Notes under the pieces: generated by a model
What the model saw: the letters and a program-made list of their open reading frames with translations, nothing else
What the model was told of the DNA's origin: nothing
Databases searched by the model: none
Shown: piece by piece, positions 34,916 to 47,800 of the stretch
Layout: every line of letters starts with the position of its first letter
Position numbering within the stretch: the stretch's first letter is position 1
Source of the DNA: Talinum fruticosum
Lineage: Eukaryota > Streptophyta > Magnoliopsida > Caryophyllales > Talinaceae
NCBI GenBank assembly: GCA_021018815.1
Contig: JAITYX010000017.1
Location: 4,774,001-4,838,000, forward strand
DNA: 64,000 nucleotides
Direction of reading: 5' to 3'
Program-made: the position numbers and the translations under genes

Positions 34916-37900
34916 GGCAACAAAGACAAGTGGAAGAAAAGGTTTAATCTTGCCACAACTTACGACAACTAGCGCCGAGTGAGCGATTTGCTCAAGCGTC
35001 AACTAGCATGTAATAGCATTTTGATATAAACGAGCTAAACGTTGAACTACCACTCGAAACTAGGCCAAGTTAGAGGTAATCCACCACTCAACCAAGAAGC
35101 AAACACCCTCAATTTGTATAAAAACTCACCAACTAATTGATTAAAGTAACCACTCCTAAATGCTTTACTACACTCAAGAGATTTTGGGGGATGAAAAGCT
35201 GAAAGTTTCAGGCTGAACAAGCAGCAAAAATTAGTTTAGATACTAAAAGAAGAAGGCTTTTATATGCCAAGCCACTAATCTTCTTTAACGACTAAAAATA
35301 CAATATGGTTCAAAGCAAAATTACATTAAACAAATAAAGGAAAAATGTTAGCAAACAGACAACTCCCCAAGGGGTCCAATAATGTGCAAGTTGTTGTCCA
35401 ACTAGGACGAGTAACTTTTCGGCAGAGACAAGTATCAAATAGGCGCTTGATTTTTACTTGAATTATTTTCCCTCCTCCCTAAGGAAACCTCCTGGAAGAG
35501 AAAACAGGCACCCAAGTAGCTGGCCCATCAAATTTGGCCCAGAAACAACACCTGGAATAGAGGGACCAAGCCCACAAGTTGCTGTCATGAACATCCAGTT
35601 TTAACCCGATTTTGCAGCTTCTTTTACCAGCAGTAGAGGCCGGTTTTGCAGCTTCTTTTACCAGCAGTAGAGGCCTCCAAATTGACCTTTCCAAATATTG
35701 GAATTATTCTTTAAGATGTTAAATTTAATGTCTAGTTAGAAAAACCCCTAAAAGAATAGGTGAATTAGGTAAATCAACCTAATTAGCAAAACAACGCAGG
35801 CTGTAGCCTAATACGCACTAGGCATGCTTATGGTATAATTAGTCAAAACGCAAAATGACCTTAACGAAACCAACTTCTGGACATTAGAATGGACTCAACA
35901 AGGAGTCTTTCCATGTAGGCCATGCCCAAAAATTCCTCTAGAAAATAATCCAAATTAGCATAGATTTCAGACCAAAAGCATAACCTAGGCTAGAAAATGA
36001 ATTATCCCTTCCTTACCACTTTGAAGATTGATTAGCTAAGGACGTGAACCGCCTAACCACACATCAGGAAATAATAAGTAGAAGCAAGGTACAAAGTATC
36101 ATGAACTAGTGAGTGATGCTAATGTTGAAACGAATGGGCCTTAATTGAGAGATAGAATGGGAGACGTGGAGAAGAAAAAGATAAGGTCATGGGCAACATT
36201 AGCCTTTCCTTAAAAGAAAATTAGTAAATAAATAATTGTATAAGATAGACAAAAAGCGAGTGACATGAGATAACTGGTTGTTATTTATCACAATACAACA
36301 TGTACAATAGAATATGGATGCTTGATATGATACTATTATTATGAGATCTAATGATATTTCTATGTCGGATAGTTTCAAAAGTGAATCAACACATTTTTTT
36401 AAAATTTTAAATCTTTTTTGAACATAAAGATTGTACAATTTATTTAATTAAAAATTGATGATTATAAACATTTTAACTTCCTAAATTTACTCCTATTTTG
36501 ATTGAGTTTGTTTATATAAACTAGGGTTATACCTCTTGTTATGCAAGGATATTAATTAAATTTTTAATAATTTAATAATATTTTAATTTTAGTATTTTTA
36601 ATTAATTTATAACAATAAAAAATAATTATAAGTTAAAAAATAGTTATTTTTTTCAAATAACAATAATAAGTTGATATATTAGATTATATAATTTATTATA
36701 AACAGTGAATATTCCCAACATGAAATTGAATTAAAATTACATTTAATCTACCTATTTGACATCCTACGTGATATCATATGTGTTGCTTATACATTATTTC
36801 AACTCAACTTTTAATATATATCATCATATCATCATATATCATATATGTACTTAAAATTGAGTGATTTGTTGTGGGTTAGACATTTGGCACATCACCATTG
36901 GTTCTTTTTATTTTATCGTTTTTTTATATTATCAAAACTTTTTCTAACACCCACTTTATTCGATATATATTTTAATTATAAATAAAGTAAAGTCTATTTA
37001 CTACTCTTGAACGACTATGATTATCAATTACACTTTATTACCTATAAATTTTTATTATAATTATAATTAATATTATATTTTGTTACATGTATTTTTTTGA
37101 AGGATTATTCCATTACTTCAACAGTTATAAAATTAATTTTTAAAAAATACTTAATAAAAATAATATTTATTATTTATAATTAATCTAACTGTTACAAAAA
37201 AATTGTAATATAATATATCTATTAATTTTAGCATTAAAACTTATATAAATTAAATAAATTATAATAATTATGATAATACAGTATTCAAAATTTACCTAAG
37301 GTAGATTACTATTTTTGATTTTAAAAAACAATAATTAGCAATTAGTATGGGAAATTATATTGAGTATCTTTAATTTTTTTGCTATTATGATGAATAATTT
37401 CGGTCAAAGCTATTACCTATGTCATGTTTATTGAGTATATTTATTTAATGTTTTATTATTTGTTTTATAGAAGGGTAAACATTACACCATATGACATTAA
37501 AAAGAAATTATGATTAATCCTTACTTTTTTTTTCATAAAAAAATTGAGGTCTTGAGTATTTGGCCACCAAAACACTATATGCCATTGTGTTTTTTTTTAC
37601 CAAAAATTTCCTTTACAAGAAGCAATCACGTACTACTTAATTGAATGATTAATACCTAATGATGCTCTTCATCTCCATTGTCAACCTAGAAATTTTATAA
37701 CAATATAACATCAAGAAGGCAAATAAGGTTGGCAAATGTAGGACACTATTTTTAAAAGAAATTAATAGTTGCATCTTTTATTATTTTGATGTTTAATTTT
37801 TATTATTATTATATATAATCAAATGTGTTTATTTTATATATATTGAGTAATCATATAATTATAATATGTTCAAATTATATATTAATCGAGTAGGACCTCG

Positions 37901-38290
37901 TGAGATACTTGTACAAATAACATCCAACAATAAACACATATATTTAAAGAAGTTTGGCGCTAACAAAGTGGACTGATACATTTCAATTTTAAAATATAGT
38001 GGGAGAAAATGATGAGTTGACAAACTTTTTTATAGGTTCACATGATTAAGAATTTTTTCACCATTAAGTAAATCAAAATTTTATATTTTTTCTCCTAATA
38101 ATTATCTTCAAATTATAAAGTTTCAATATGTATCATGAGGCTAATGTGTATAAATTTATAAAAATTATATATTTAATATTTATAAAATATATCAACAATT
38201 TAAATAATAATACAGATTATAGTATATATATGATTAGATTAACCAAGTAGACCTGTGTAGACCTGTATAATTCCTTCTTCTAGATGACAC
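34916..38290. other. Intergenic DNA upstream of the SABRE gene
   Basis: No gene is recognised. A 31-base motif (TTTTGCAGCTTCTTTTACCA...) is tandemly duplicated at 35610-35640 and 35644-35674 (period 34). From 36450 to 38250 the DNA is extremely AT-rich, without repeats that could be assigned. Confidence 0.5.
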
Positions 38291-38429
38291 CATTTGATCT
38301 CCCGCCCCAACACCCTTATTGGGTGGGACAAACGGCCACATCACATTCACGCACGTTCTCCCAAACTCTTCCTCTCATCCCTTAAAAAAAAAAGAAGTCT
38401 AAATAAACCCCGAAATGCCAAAAGAACCC

Positions 38430-38822
38430 CCCAAAAAAAAGGGGAAAAAGAAAACCCGATGTATACTCCCCTGCCCCTTCCATCATCCTCTTTAGTCTCA
38501 ACTCGAGAGCACATCACGGATCAGACCCCCTTACTCTCTCTCTCTCTCTCTCTTCCCCACTACCAACGAACTCAATCCATCATCCATGGCTAATCGCCTA
38601 GATCCTCGCGCCTTGTAGACCTGTTCGTATTTCGTCAAGAATTTTTCCAATTTCCGCTGTCGAAGAATGATCGAATTTTAGGGCATTTTCCCTCTGATTT
38701 AGTCCAGATTTTGCCGCCACTGGTGACATGCTTGTTGTTCCACCGTTATTGAGCCAGCTCTTTGTAAGCGTTCCGGTTTCAATGGGCCCGATTTCGTAGG
38801 ATTTTGCCGCAATTTTCGGACA
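38430..38822 (+). promoter_or_regulatory. Probable 5' leader of the SABRE gene with three short uORFs
   Basis: A (CT)n tract at 38533-38553 marks a typical plant leader. If the leader is unspliced, three upstream ORFs precede the main ATG: 38586-38618 (10 codons plus stop), 38667-38681 (4 codons plus stop) and 38728-38799 (23 codons plus stop). All end before 38823. They could lower translation of the main frame. The transcription start and any 5' UTR intron are not visible. Confidence 0.45.
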
Positions 38823-41800
38823 ATGGAGGCCTCGCCGGCGAATTTCTTGTTCCGGTTCTTGTTTGTCTCCATCATCCTATGGGTCATCTTCATGTGAGTC
38901 CATCTCGTAGTTTTCATTTTTCCCAAGTTATTTCATGTAATTGTTTTGATGGGATCAGTTTGTTGTAGTGGTGATCAGTGTTGTTTATTTCTGCATTGGT
39001 GTTAATTTTTTCATTGAGCTGAAATTTAATGTGAAAATGTAGTTTTCTGATTGTAATTTTGTTGTCATGTTTTATTGGCCTTCATCCATGATGATTGATG
39101 AACTTTACTGTTTGACTTTTGGTCTGGATACATAGGAATTCAAAGGTATGAAATTTCCGTTAGAGCTATCATAGGAGATAGTGGCATGCAAAAAAAGTGA
39201 AGGTATTTCACAAATTTTTCAGTGTAAAAGTCCCGAAATGTTGATGAGATATGTGCATAAGATTGGCGTATATATGCAAATGATAGGCGTACAATGCTTT
39301 GATTGATATGGGTATCTTAGGAAAAATAATGTTTAATCAATACGATGTATGTGCCTAGTTTCTCAAGGGGTAAAAAATGCGTGTCAGCAACTGGAATCAA
39401 CACACTATTACCGAAGTAGTAATTTTCAATTCTATCATTGATTCAAAAATCCAAAGAGCGCATCTGAACCAAAGCCCGAATTCCCTTCGTCTGGTTTGGA
39501 ATATTTCATAGTTGTATCTCCGAAAAGCAAATTGGACATCACTAAAGGATACAAACACACAAACCGCAGGCTAGCAGACATGATTTTAAGATTTCACTTG
39601 GCATCCAGTTTCTATAAGATGCTTGCTTGATTGAATTTCAGAAAAAATGTCGTGCTTATTCACTATGTTGTGTGCCACTTTAGATAATATGACTTGAATT
39701 TGCATACTTTTTATATTGATTTCATGTGATAATGACATCTGAATCCGCTTCTGGGTTTTTTTTTGGATTATAAAACTGGACCTCAAAACTTCTAAACCTA
39801 GGAAAACCTCTTAAGATTAGCATGCGTATTAGCTGCAACCGTGAGCAGATTCGCCGGAGAAAGAAATAACTTGCTAGAAATAATATATTTTGTTTAATTT
39901 AAGGAATCATAAGCATTGCTTTGGACCGTAAGTTCTTTTCAAGAAAAATGTTGCCAATAATCATTAAAGGACTGGTGACCATCTCTTCTCATGCTATGTT
40001 GTTATCCAAAAGGTTTGGTAGCTAGAGAAACAAGGCCTATTGATTGATATTGTTATTCCCATCATCCCATTGGAAAGTTTTATACTACTACGACTAGACT
40101 AGTTGAATGGAACAATACATCATCATTGAGAGTGATGGCTAAAGTTGCTTTATAACTTTAGAACATTTGGAAGATATGAATCAATCATGTTTTTAAGCAC
40201 AATCCTCAACCCTGTATCGGTGGTCATTCACACCGAAGGAGTGATTATGGAATGGATATCATGTTTGAGAGACGCTACAAAAGTTAGTCATTCCATTCAT
40301 TTCATTCCATCTACATCCACAACCACTCTAAATACCCATCAACTCATAAGATGCAGAAACCTTAAGTTGAATTCACCGAACACAATTGTGATGGATCTAT
40401 ATGACAATGGGGAACAACAAGAGGTTACCGCATTGGAAGGGTAATTTATAGTTGGGAGGGGGGTACCAACCTTGGTAGCTATTGGTTTTATTAGCTGAAC
40501 TGATGATGCTTAGGAATGGAATTAGAGAGGCAGCAAATCAAGCTAACTAGGTATCAAATTATCCATATCAAAGGTGACAACAAAATTAGCATTCAGGCTC
40601 TTTGTGAGGAAGTTCAAGCCCATGGTAGGTGCACTATCTTATTGAAGACACTTGAAAGTTCCTTTGTCAATTTCAGGAGGTTGTGATTAATCATATCTTT
40701 AGGGGAGCTGAATAGCTAATGAAAGAGGGTGGCAACTTTGGTTTCTTACTTCTAACCCCTTGTTTGGGGTGTACCAATGCATGCGGAGTTTTCTTCTGCA
40801 TTAATAATCGAGGTGGGAACCCTGCTAGAAGGGTTCCTAAGTTATCTAATTTCTTGCCCCCACCAAAAAAAAAAGGAGAAAGAGGGTAAGCCCCTTATTT
40901 CTATTGGTTTATTCAAAACCATACCTCTAATTCCTAAGTTATCTAATTCCTCTCATTTCAATATGATTCCAAATGCATGGCATTAGGAATTAGATATCAG
41001 CTACGGACTTCGTGTTTCATCACGGGTTTTGTTTTGTTCGAGTTTCATTGAATCAAATGACCTCAGATTTCTTTTGTCCTTCCTTGCACGGTTCTTGATG
41101 GTGCTTCCTTGGAGGAGTGAAGTCATCCATTCTTGTATTGCCCAATGCAAAGTACACTTAACTATGGATCCTCCTAGGATATCGGATTGTAAAAAGGAAG
41201 GAGCACATTGGGTTCATTGCCTTAGGGTCTCTTTGCTGTCCTGCTGCGGCATTTGGCCTTCTCCTTGATGGGCGTCATTTCGGTTCAACCATCTAAGGTC
41301 AAAGATGTTTTGGTGGTGTTGAGAGGAGGTTGAAGAAGAGTTGGGTTCAAGGAGTTTGAGCTATGTGGTGGACTACATGGAAGGAATGAATTGTCGAATT
41401 TTCGAAGGCAAAGAAATAGTCCTTCGAGATTTCAAGCTCTACCTTTTGAAAAATTTGTGTAGTTGGAGTCTAGTGCTTAATGGTGGTAAAAGTGCGCCCT
41501 TTTTGGATTTTGTATGTAATATTATGTGTGAGAGCTTGTGAGCTTGATCTTTTTTATTGCCCCTTTTGTGCATGAGTGACTTCCCCTTGGTGGCTTTTTT
41601 TAATATATCTTTTTATTACTCATCAAAAAAGGAAGAGAGCACCTTGGTGATTTAGGTGGTGCCACTAGATCCTTTTAAGGTGTTGTGGGCCTTCCATTTG
41701 GGTGTAATAGTTTATTGGTCTCAAGCTTGTTTGTTGTTTATAGGATCGGTTTTTGTGTTTTGCTATGTGTGATTTGCAACCCTCTTCTCTGCTTATCTGT

Positions 41801-44800
41801 TAATTTTGGGGACTCTTAGTCTCTTTTTTTGGGGTACAACTTTGCGTTTCTTTCTCAAATGGAAAATCTCTACGTAAATTATGTTCCCTTTTAATGTGTG
41901 CCTGTCTCCTTTTCTCCTAGTTATTTTGATAATTGTTTTGTGACTTTCTAGATTTATGGCAAGAATTCTGGCTTGGGCGCTGAGTCGTGTTGTTGGGGCA
42001 TCTGTTGGATTTCGAGTTGGTGGATGGAAATGTTTGAGAGATGTGGTGCTGAAATTTAAAAAGGTATTATGTATGCTCTTGCTTTTATTTCCCATTATGC
42101 CTTCGTTGCCAAGCGGGAAGCATTTTATTAACGTGCATGGAAGTAAGAAAAATATTTTCTTCGTCGTGGACCCCTTTTTTTTTTCTTTTTTTCTTGGAGT
42201 GCTGTTACTCTTCTAAATCCAGTTCTGCATATGTTGAGTAAATTGCAAACTTCTTTTCTAGAAAACAGGATAACTAGGAGCAGAGCGAGCTAAGTAGGCT
42301 GCCTCTTCTTGGATGCTTATTGTTTGCACGTATGATTTGGAAGCATCCAACTTTATGCATTGGAGTGTTTGTGTGTTTTTTTTTTGGGGGGGTGACCAGC
42401 AGTAGTTTACCACTAGCAATTTTAGTGTTCTTATGTGGATTTTGAAACAGCCTATTCTTATGTTTTATGCGTGTACATATGACTTCAATAATTTGCAGGG
42501 TTCTGTTGAATCTGTGTCCATTGGTGAAATCAGACTCAGTTTACGTCAGTCATTGGTCAAACTTGGGGCTGGTTTTTTCTCAAGGGATCCAAAGTTACAA
42601 GTATTGATATGTGACTTGGAGATTGTGATGAGGGCATCGAAGTCCAAGAGTGGAACTACCAAGGGACCACAGAAAGCTAAAACAAGTAAACTCCGCTCTT
42701 CAGGCAGGGGAAAATGGATGGTTATAGCTAATGTTGCAAGGTTCTTGTCAATTTCTGTGACAGAATTGGTATTGAAGGTAATCAAGGCATAATGTCGTGT
42801 TTTTTGCGATGCAAATTAGACATCTCAGATCTGTTTTTGTTCATTGTCTTTCTGTCTGTTATCCCATATTATCTTCTGTAAAGGTTAAAGCTGTATGGTT
42901 CCTTGATTTCCACGGAACGCCTTTGTGCTTGTCTTCCTACTATTTGAAATCTTGAATATGCATTTATACTTTCTTTTTCCGTGAATGATGTAAGTTTTTA
43001 TTGAAGAAACCAAAAGGGGTGGAAACAGGGTAAGATCACGTATATAAACTAATTATAGTCTGCAGAAGTCTATCAACGAACTCGACATTGTGTAGTTAAG
43101 AGCAAAAGTCCTCTTTATCCTTAAAATACAGTCTTGAAGAATACTGATATGCTACCTTTTGCTAATGCTTTATTACCAATGAAGTTTCCCAATATAAATT
43201 TAGCAAGAACCCATACAAAGCACATGTAATTGAATACTGGCTTCTGAAGAGCTTAGCAAATTGACAATGAATACACAGTATTAAATGGATTGTGAATCCT
43301 ATTTGCATGTCGAACATCAAATCATCAATGATCTCTCCCCTTTTGCAACTTGTTTGTTGAAACTTGGGGTTTGCAATGCTTTCAAACAGCCTCGTTATGA
43401 CCTCCTTTTGTTTTCCCTTCTCTGAAAAACATTGATGAGATGTGAATCTTGTCAAGATGAAGCTTTGGGATTTTTAGGATGCATGCACCCTTACTCTTAA
43501 GATGAGTTTTGGGAAAGAGAGAAAATTCTAACTAATTCAATCCCAGATAGCTTTACCTTTACTCTAAAAAAGTGCACCTAGGTGCTCCTCACTTGAGGCA
43601 ACTCGAATTCTTGAGGCAGAGGTGTGCCTCAAGCTGAGTCTTGATGTCCACGCCTTTTGTGCCTCAAGGATGCAAGCCTACCTGGTGCTAATTCTCGGCA
43701 TAATTGGCGCCAAACCTTTTGTCTCTCTAATGGAAAAACCTTACCCTACTCCACCTCTAAAGCCGGTGGCCTGAGCACCAAGCCAAGCATAATCGAGGTT
43801 ACCGGTAACATCTGCGACCTCATTTGGTGTCGACCACAGCAGGTAAGTTGTTTGTGTTCTCTCTCTCTCTCTCTCTGTTCATCAATTTCTCCTCCTCCTC
43901 TATGTTCTTTGATTTCCTCTCCTCCTCTTGTTGTCGATTTCATCTCCTTTTACTCCCTTTTTTCTTTTTTGGTCCCTGTTCGTGTAAAGTTGAGAACTGA
44001 GAGTTTGAGCCCCTCTTTGGCGGGAGATGAAAAGCCAGTTGTGGCCTGTGCAGTGCATAACCATCCCCCTGTTTAAGTGTTCTCCCGCTTGCTGGCTTTG
44101 TCTCAGAGAGACGCCTTTTTTTGATGAGTAATCAAAAAATTTGTATTAAAAGGTGCCAAGGGGATGGCACCCATGTACAAAAGCGTGAACACAAAATAAT
44201 CAAGCCCTCAAGCTCTGGGCAGTAATCATATCAATAAAATCCCAAAAAGTCAACTTTAAACCATGATCGAGAACTTGACCCGAAAAAGTCAATTCAGAGG
44301 GACTCCTCTTTCTATGGCCTATACTTGCCCCTTCTTTTATCTTTCTTTCTTGTGAGCTGGAAATTGAGTTGTGAAGCATACAACCTTCTGTCATGTTCAA
44401 TTTCTTCCCCTGGTTGTTTTTATGTTTGGCAATTTTTCCTCCATCATGTTTAATTTTATTTCATGTGTTTGTCTTAATTCCTAGCCGTAACACTGCAGAC
44501 ACCCAAGGCAACAGTAGAAGTTAAGGATCTGAGAGTAGACATATTAAAAGATGGGCGGACCAAACCAGCTCTCTTCATTAAGTTGCTTCTTTCACCTATT
44601 GTTGCTCATGTTGGAGAACTGCAGTTCAGTTCTGATCAATCTTCAAGCCAAATTGACGGGGATCCTGTTATGGGGAATCAGTCATCAACTGCTGTGGCAG
44701 ATCAGCCTTTTCTTCCTTTAACTGTGAGGAGCTGTCCCTTTCTTGTGAATTTGGTCATACCCGGTAGGTTCTTCTTGTTTTTTTCTGTTTCAGAACCATG

Positions 44801-47800
44801 TATGCAACCTTTTTTGTTTTTTTTTGATGAGTACCTTTTTCTTAATGGGTAATCGAAAGATTTTGCCTATTTTATTTTAAAGAGACTTGTTTATCTGAAG
44901 GTGGTCTCTTCACTTTGTTTTTGAAAGGTTGTCACCTACTGATTTTAAGAAGTCTCTCTCTTTTAATTTACTTTTTAATTTTATATAAAAAAATTGAGGG
45001 TAAAAATGTAATTTTCATAATCCGGTGACCTGTTTGGTACTCCTATGGGTTTAAAAATAAACTCATCATACTTCAAGGTACCTTAAAATTAATTCAATAC
45101 TTTAATCAATTCACATATTTATAGGGTTAAAAAATTAAACTCATCGAACCTTAAGGTACAAAAAGTAAAAAATTCATTTCTTACCTACCATTAAGCACTA
45201 GAATTCAAGTATACAAAGCTCTTAATTGTAGATCTTGAAGGGAATTTCTTTGCCCGGAAATCCGATGTTTCATTTCCTTCCAATTAGCCAACCAAATAGC
45301 CAAAAGAACCATCTTCTAAACTCCTAAAACCCAACTCTTCCTCGAAACTTCTTCTCTATTTCATCGAAACATCTTTAACCTTAGATTGTTTAACCCAATT
45401 GACTCTCATAAAGGAGAGCTCCAAATGCCATAGCAAAGAGACCCACTCGACAATTTTGTCAACAGATTCGTCTTCCTTAAGACACATAGAATGGCTACTT
45501 GATCCGATGAAACCTTTTCGTTTAAGCATATCCTTGGTGGGAATTTTAACATCATAGAATCATGTATACAACTAAGAGCAAAAACTTGGTACTAAGGTCA
45601 AAGAGGACCATTTATTAGGAATGAGAAGCCGAGTTCTCGAAGTGCCCTAAAAGTTTGCAAAATATTCGCATTTTCCACTTAACTATTTTTTTGTTCGGAC
45701 CTACCATTGGTCATTTAAAAGCATTCAAATCTGTCCTTGGGGCCCATTTCGACCTTTTCCCCTTTTTTTGTTCTAGTCCCCAAGGGCACTTTCATCCGAG
45801 AACTCGACGAGAAGCCTTATTTGATTCCTCGTTCACTGGAGTGTCATTGTAATTCTAAACTACAACACTTTGCTATTAATACTGTATCCTCTAGTTGGAT
45901 ATGGGCCAAATCTTGCTTGATAACTTCTCCTTCTCTTGGCTGTTCCCTCTTCCCTTCTTGCAATGGTAAACTTTTCACTTCTCCTCCTTGGTGCATTTGT
46001 ATGTCTCCCCTAATGTGTTTGAGCCATCTGAAGCCTTCATTACCTTGCACAGCTTCTTTGGTTGTGGGGTTGAGTTCCTTCCATCTTCCTATCTTGGCCT
46101 ACCTTTTGGAGCTTCTTATAAATGTAAAGGAGTGTGGGAATCAATAGTAGAAAGGTTTCGAAAGAGATTGGCCAAGTGGAAAAGTAAGTTGTCTAAAAGG
46201 GGTAAACTTGCTTTACTGCAAAGCACCTTATGGAGTCTCCTGTTTATTTTATGTCTTTGTTTACCATTCCTGGCAGTATCGCCACTCAACTAGAGAAGAT
46301 CACGAGTGACTTCCTTTGGTCTATTGATGATGAAACAGGAGTTTTCATTGGATTAGTTGGGATGATGTTTGTCGTTCTAAACATAAGGGTGGTCTTGGTG
46401 TTAGACTTCTCTGCTCAATGAACGAAGCTCCGAAGGCTAAGTGGCTCTTGAGGTTTGCTAAGGGAGAGAACACTTTATGGAAAGATGTGATTGCCACAAA
46501 ATATGGAGTCAGATAATTTTGGTTAATGAAGCAAAAAGAGTCCTCATGCCTATGGGGTTGGCTCCTGGAAATCTATTTCAAGTGGTTTGGATCGATTTTA
46601 TTCTCTTATGTGTTTTAAGGTGAAAAACGGATCTAAGATTTTTTTGGCATGATGTGTGGTGGGGTGATCAACCTCTCAAGATTCAATTCCCGCATCTTTC
46701 TAGGATGACTCATTTGAAAGAGGCGATTGTGCAAGAAGTAGTTTCTTCGAATGCCACCCAAAACCATTGGAATTCAACTTTCTTGAGAAGCCTGAATGAC
46801 ATGGGAAGAAGAGAGTGTGTTGAGTTTGCTAGCATTGCTTGCAAATACAGAGGTTTATTTGGAGGGTGATGATGAGATTATTTTTGCATATGATTTGAGT
46901 GGGCATTTTTCTGTTAAGAGTTTTTGGGAAGAGGTTTTTGAAGGGTCGAATCAGTTTTGCTTTCCAGATGAGGCAATTTGGATGTCTAAAGCTCTCACCA
47001 AAGCATGTTTTCTTGCTTGGGCGGCCACTTTAGGGAATATTCCAATTGAAGACATGCTTAAAAAGAGAAATTTTAAGTTGGCTAGTAGGTATCTGATGTG
47101 TCTAGTGGAGCAAGAATATGCTGACCACACTTTTTGTTCGTTGTCAATGGGTAGCTGCTTTGCACTTGTCTTTTTCTTTGATGGGGGTTAGTTGGGTGCA
47201 ACCTTTCACGATTAAAGATGTTTTTAAAGATGTTTTCGTGGCGTGGAGAAGAAGATTGAAGAAGAGTTGGGCTCTAGGTATTTGGAAGTTGATTCCGTTA
47301 GCTATTTGGTGGAGCACATGGAAGGAGAGGAATTGCTGGATTTTTATGGGCAAGGAGAGGTCCTTTGATAATTTCAAGCTTTACTTTTTGAGAACTTTGT
47401 ACAGTTGGAGTCAGGTTCTCGATTATGGTACAAAGTTTACTTTTTGGGAATTTGTTGATATGATTACTATCCAAAGCTTGAGTGCTTGATTATTTTGTGT
47501 TTGCCTTCTTTTGTACATGGGTGACACCCCTTGGTGTCTTTTAATACATATTTTGTGATTACTTATCAAAAAAAAAAAAACAAACATCTATTGTTGTTTC
47601 ATGTACATGGGCGACATGTGTATGTTAACAAGCCTAATTATTTTTGTTTCTTGGGTTTTAACTGTTAATGGTGGTGGTTAATTTGTACCCTGACATGAAC
47701 AAAACTTTGAGTCTATTAAACAAAGGAAACATATTTTCTTGTATCTCTAGTATACTGTCTTTAATTGTCACTTATATTACACTTGATCTTATGTATTTTT

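Larger units (their letters stand above)
38894..41951 (+). other. SABRE intron 1
   Basis: 3,058 bp, from AT|GTGAGT to TTTCTAG|ATTT. It contains a retroelement RNase H-like relic (40495-40765) and a LINE 3' end (41200-41636); nothing is recognised in 38900-40480. Confidence 0.85.

Noticed and set aside
38294..38593. 99-codon ORF upstream of the SABRE start
   Set aside because: It ends in the leader CT repeat, has no recognisable domain, and overlaps the presumed promoter/leader.
43657..44076. 139-codon ORF in SABRE intron 3
   Set aside because: Its middle is (CT)n low-complexity DNA and its ends lie in transposon-like sequence; the flanking SABRE exons join correctly without it.
45655..47489. 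Separate small host genes in SABRE intron 4
   Set aside because: All the ORFs there are consecutive frameshifted pieces of one LINE ORF2 with matching 3' tail.
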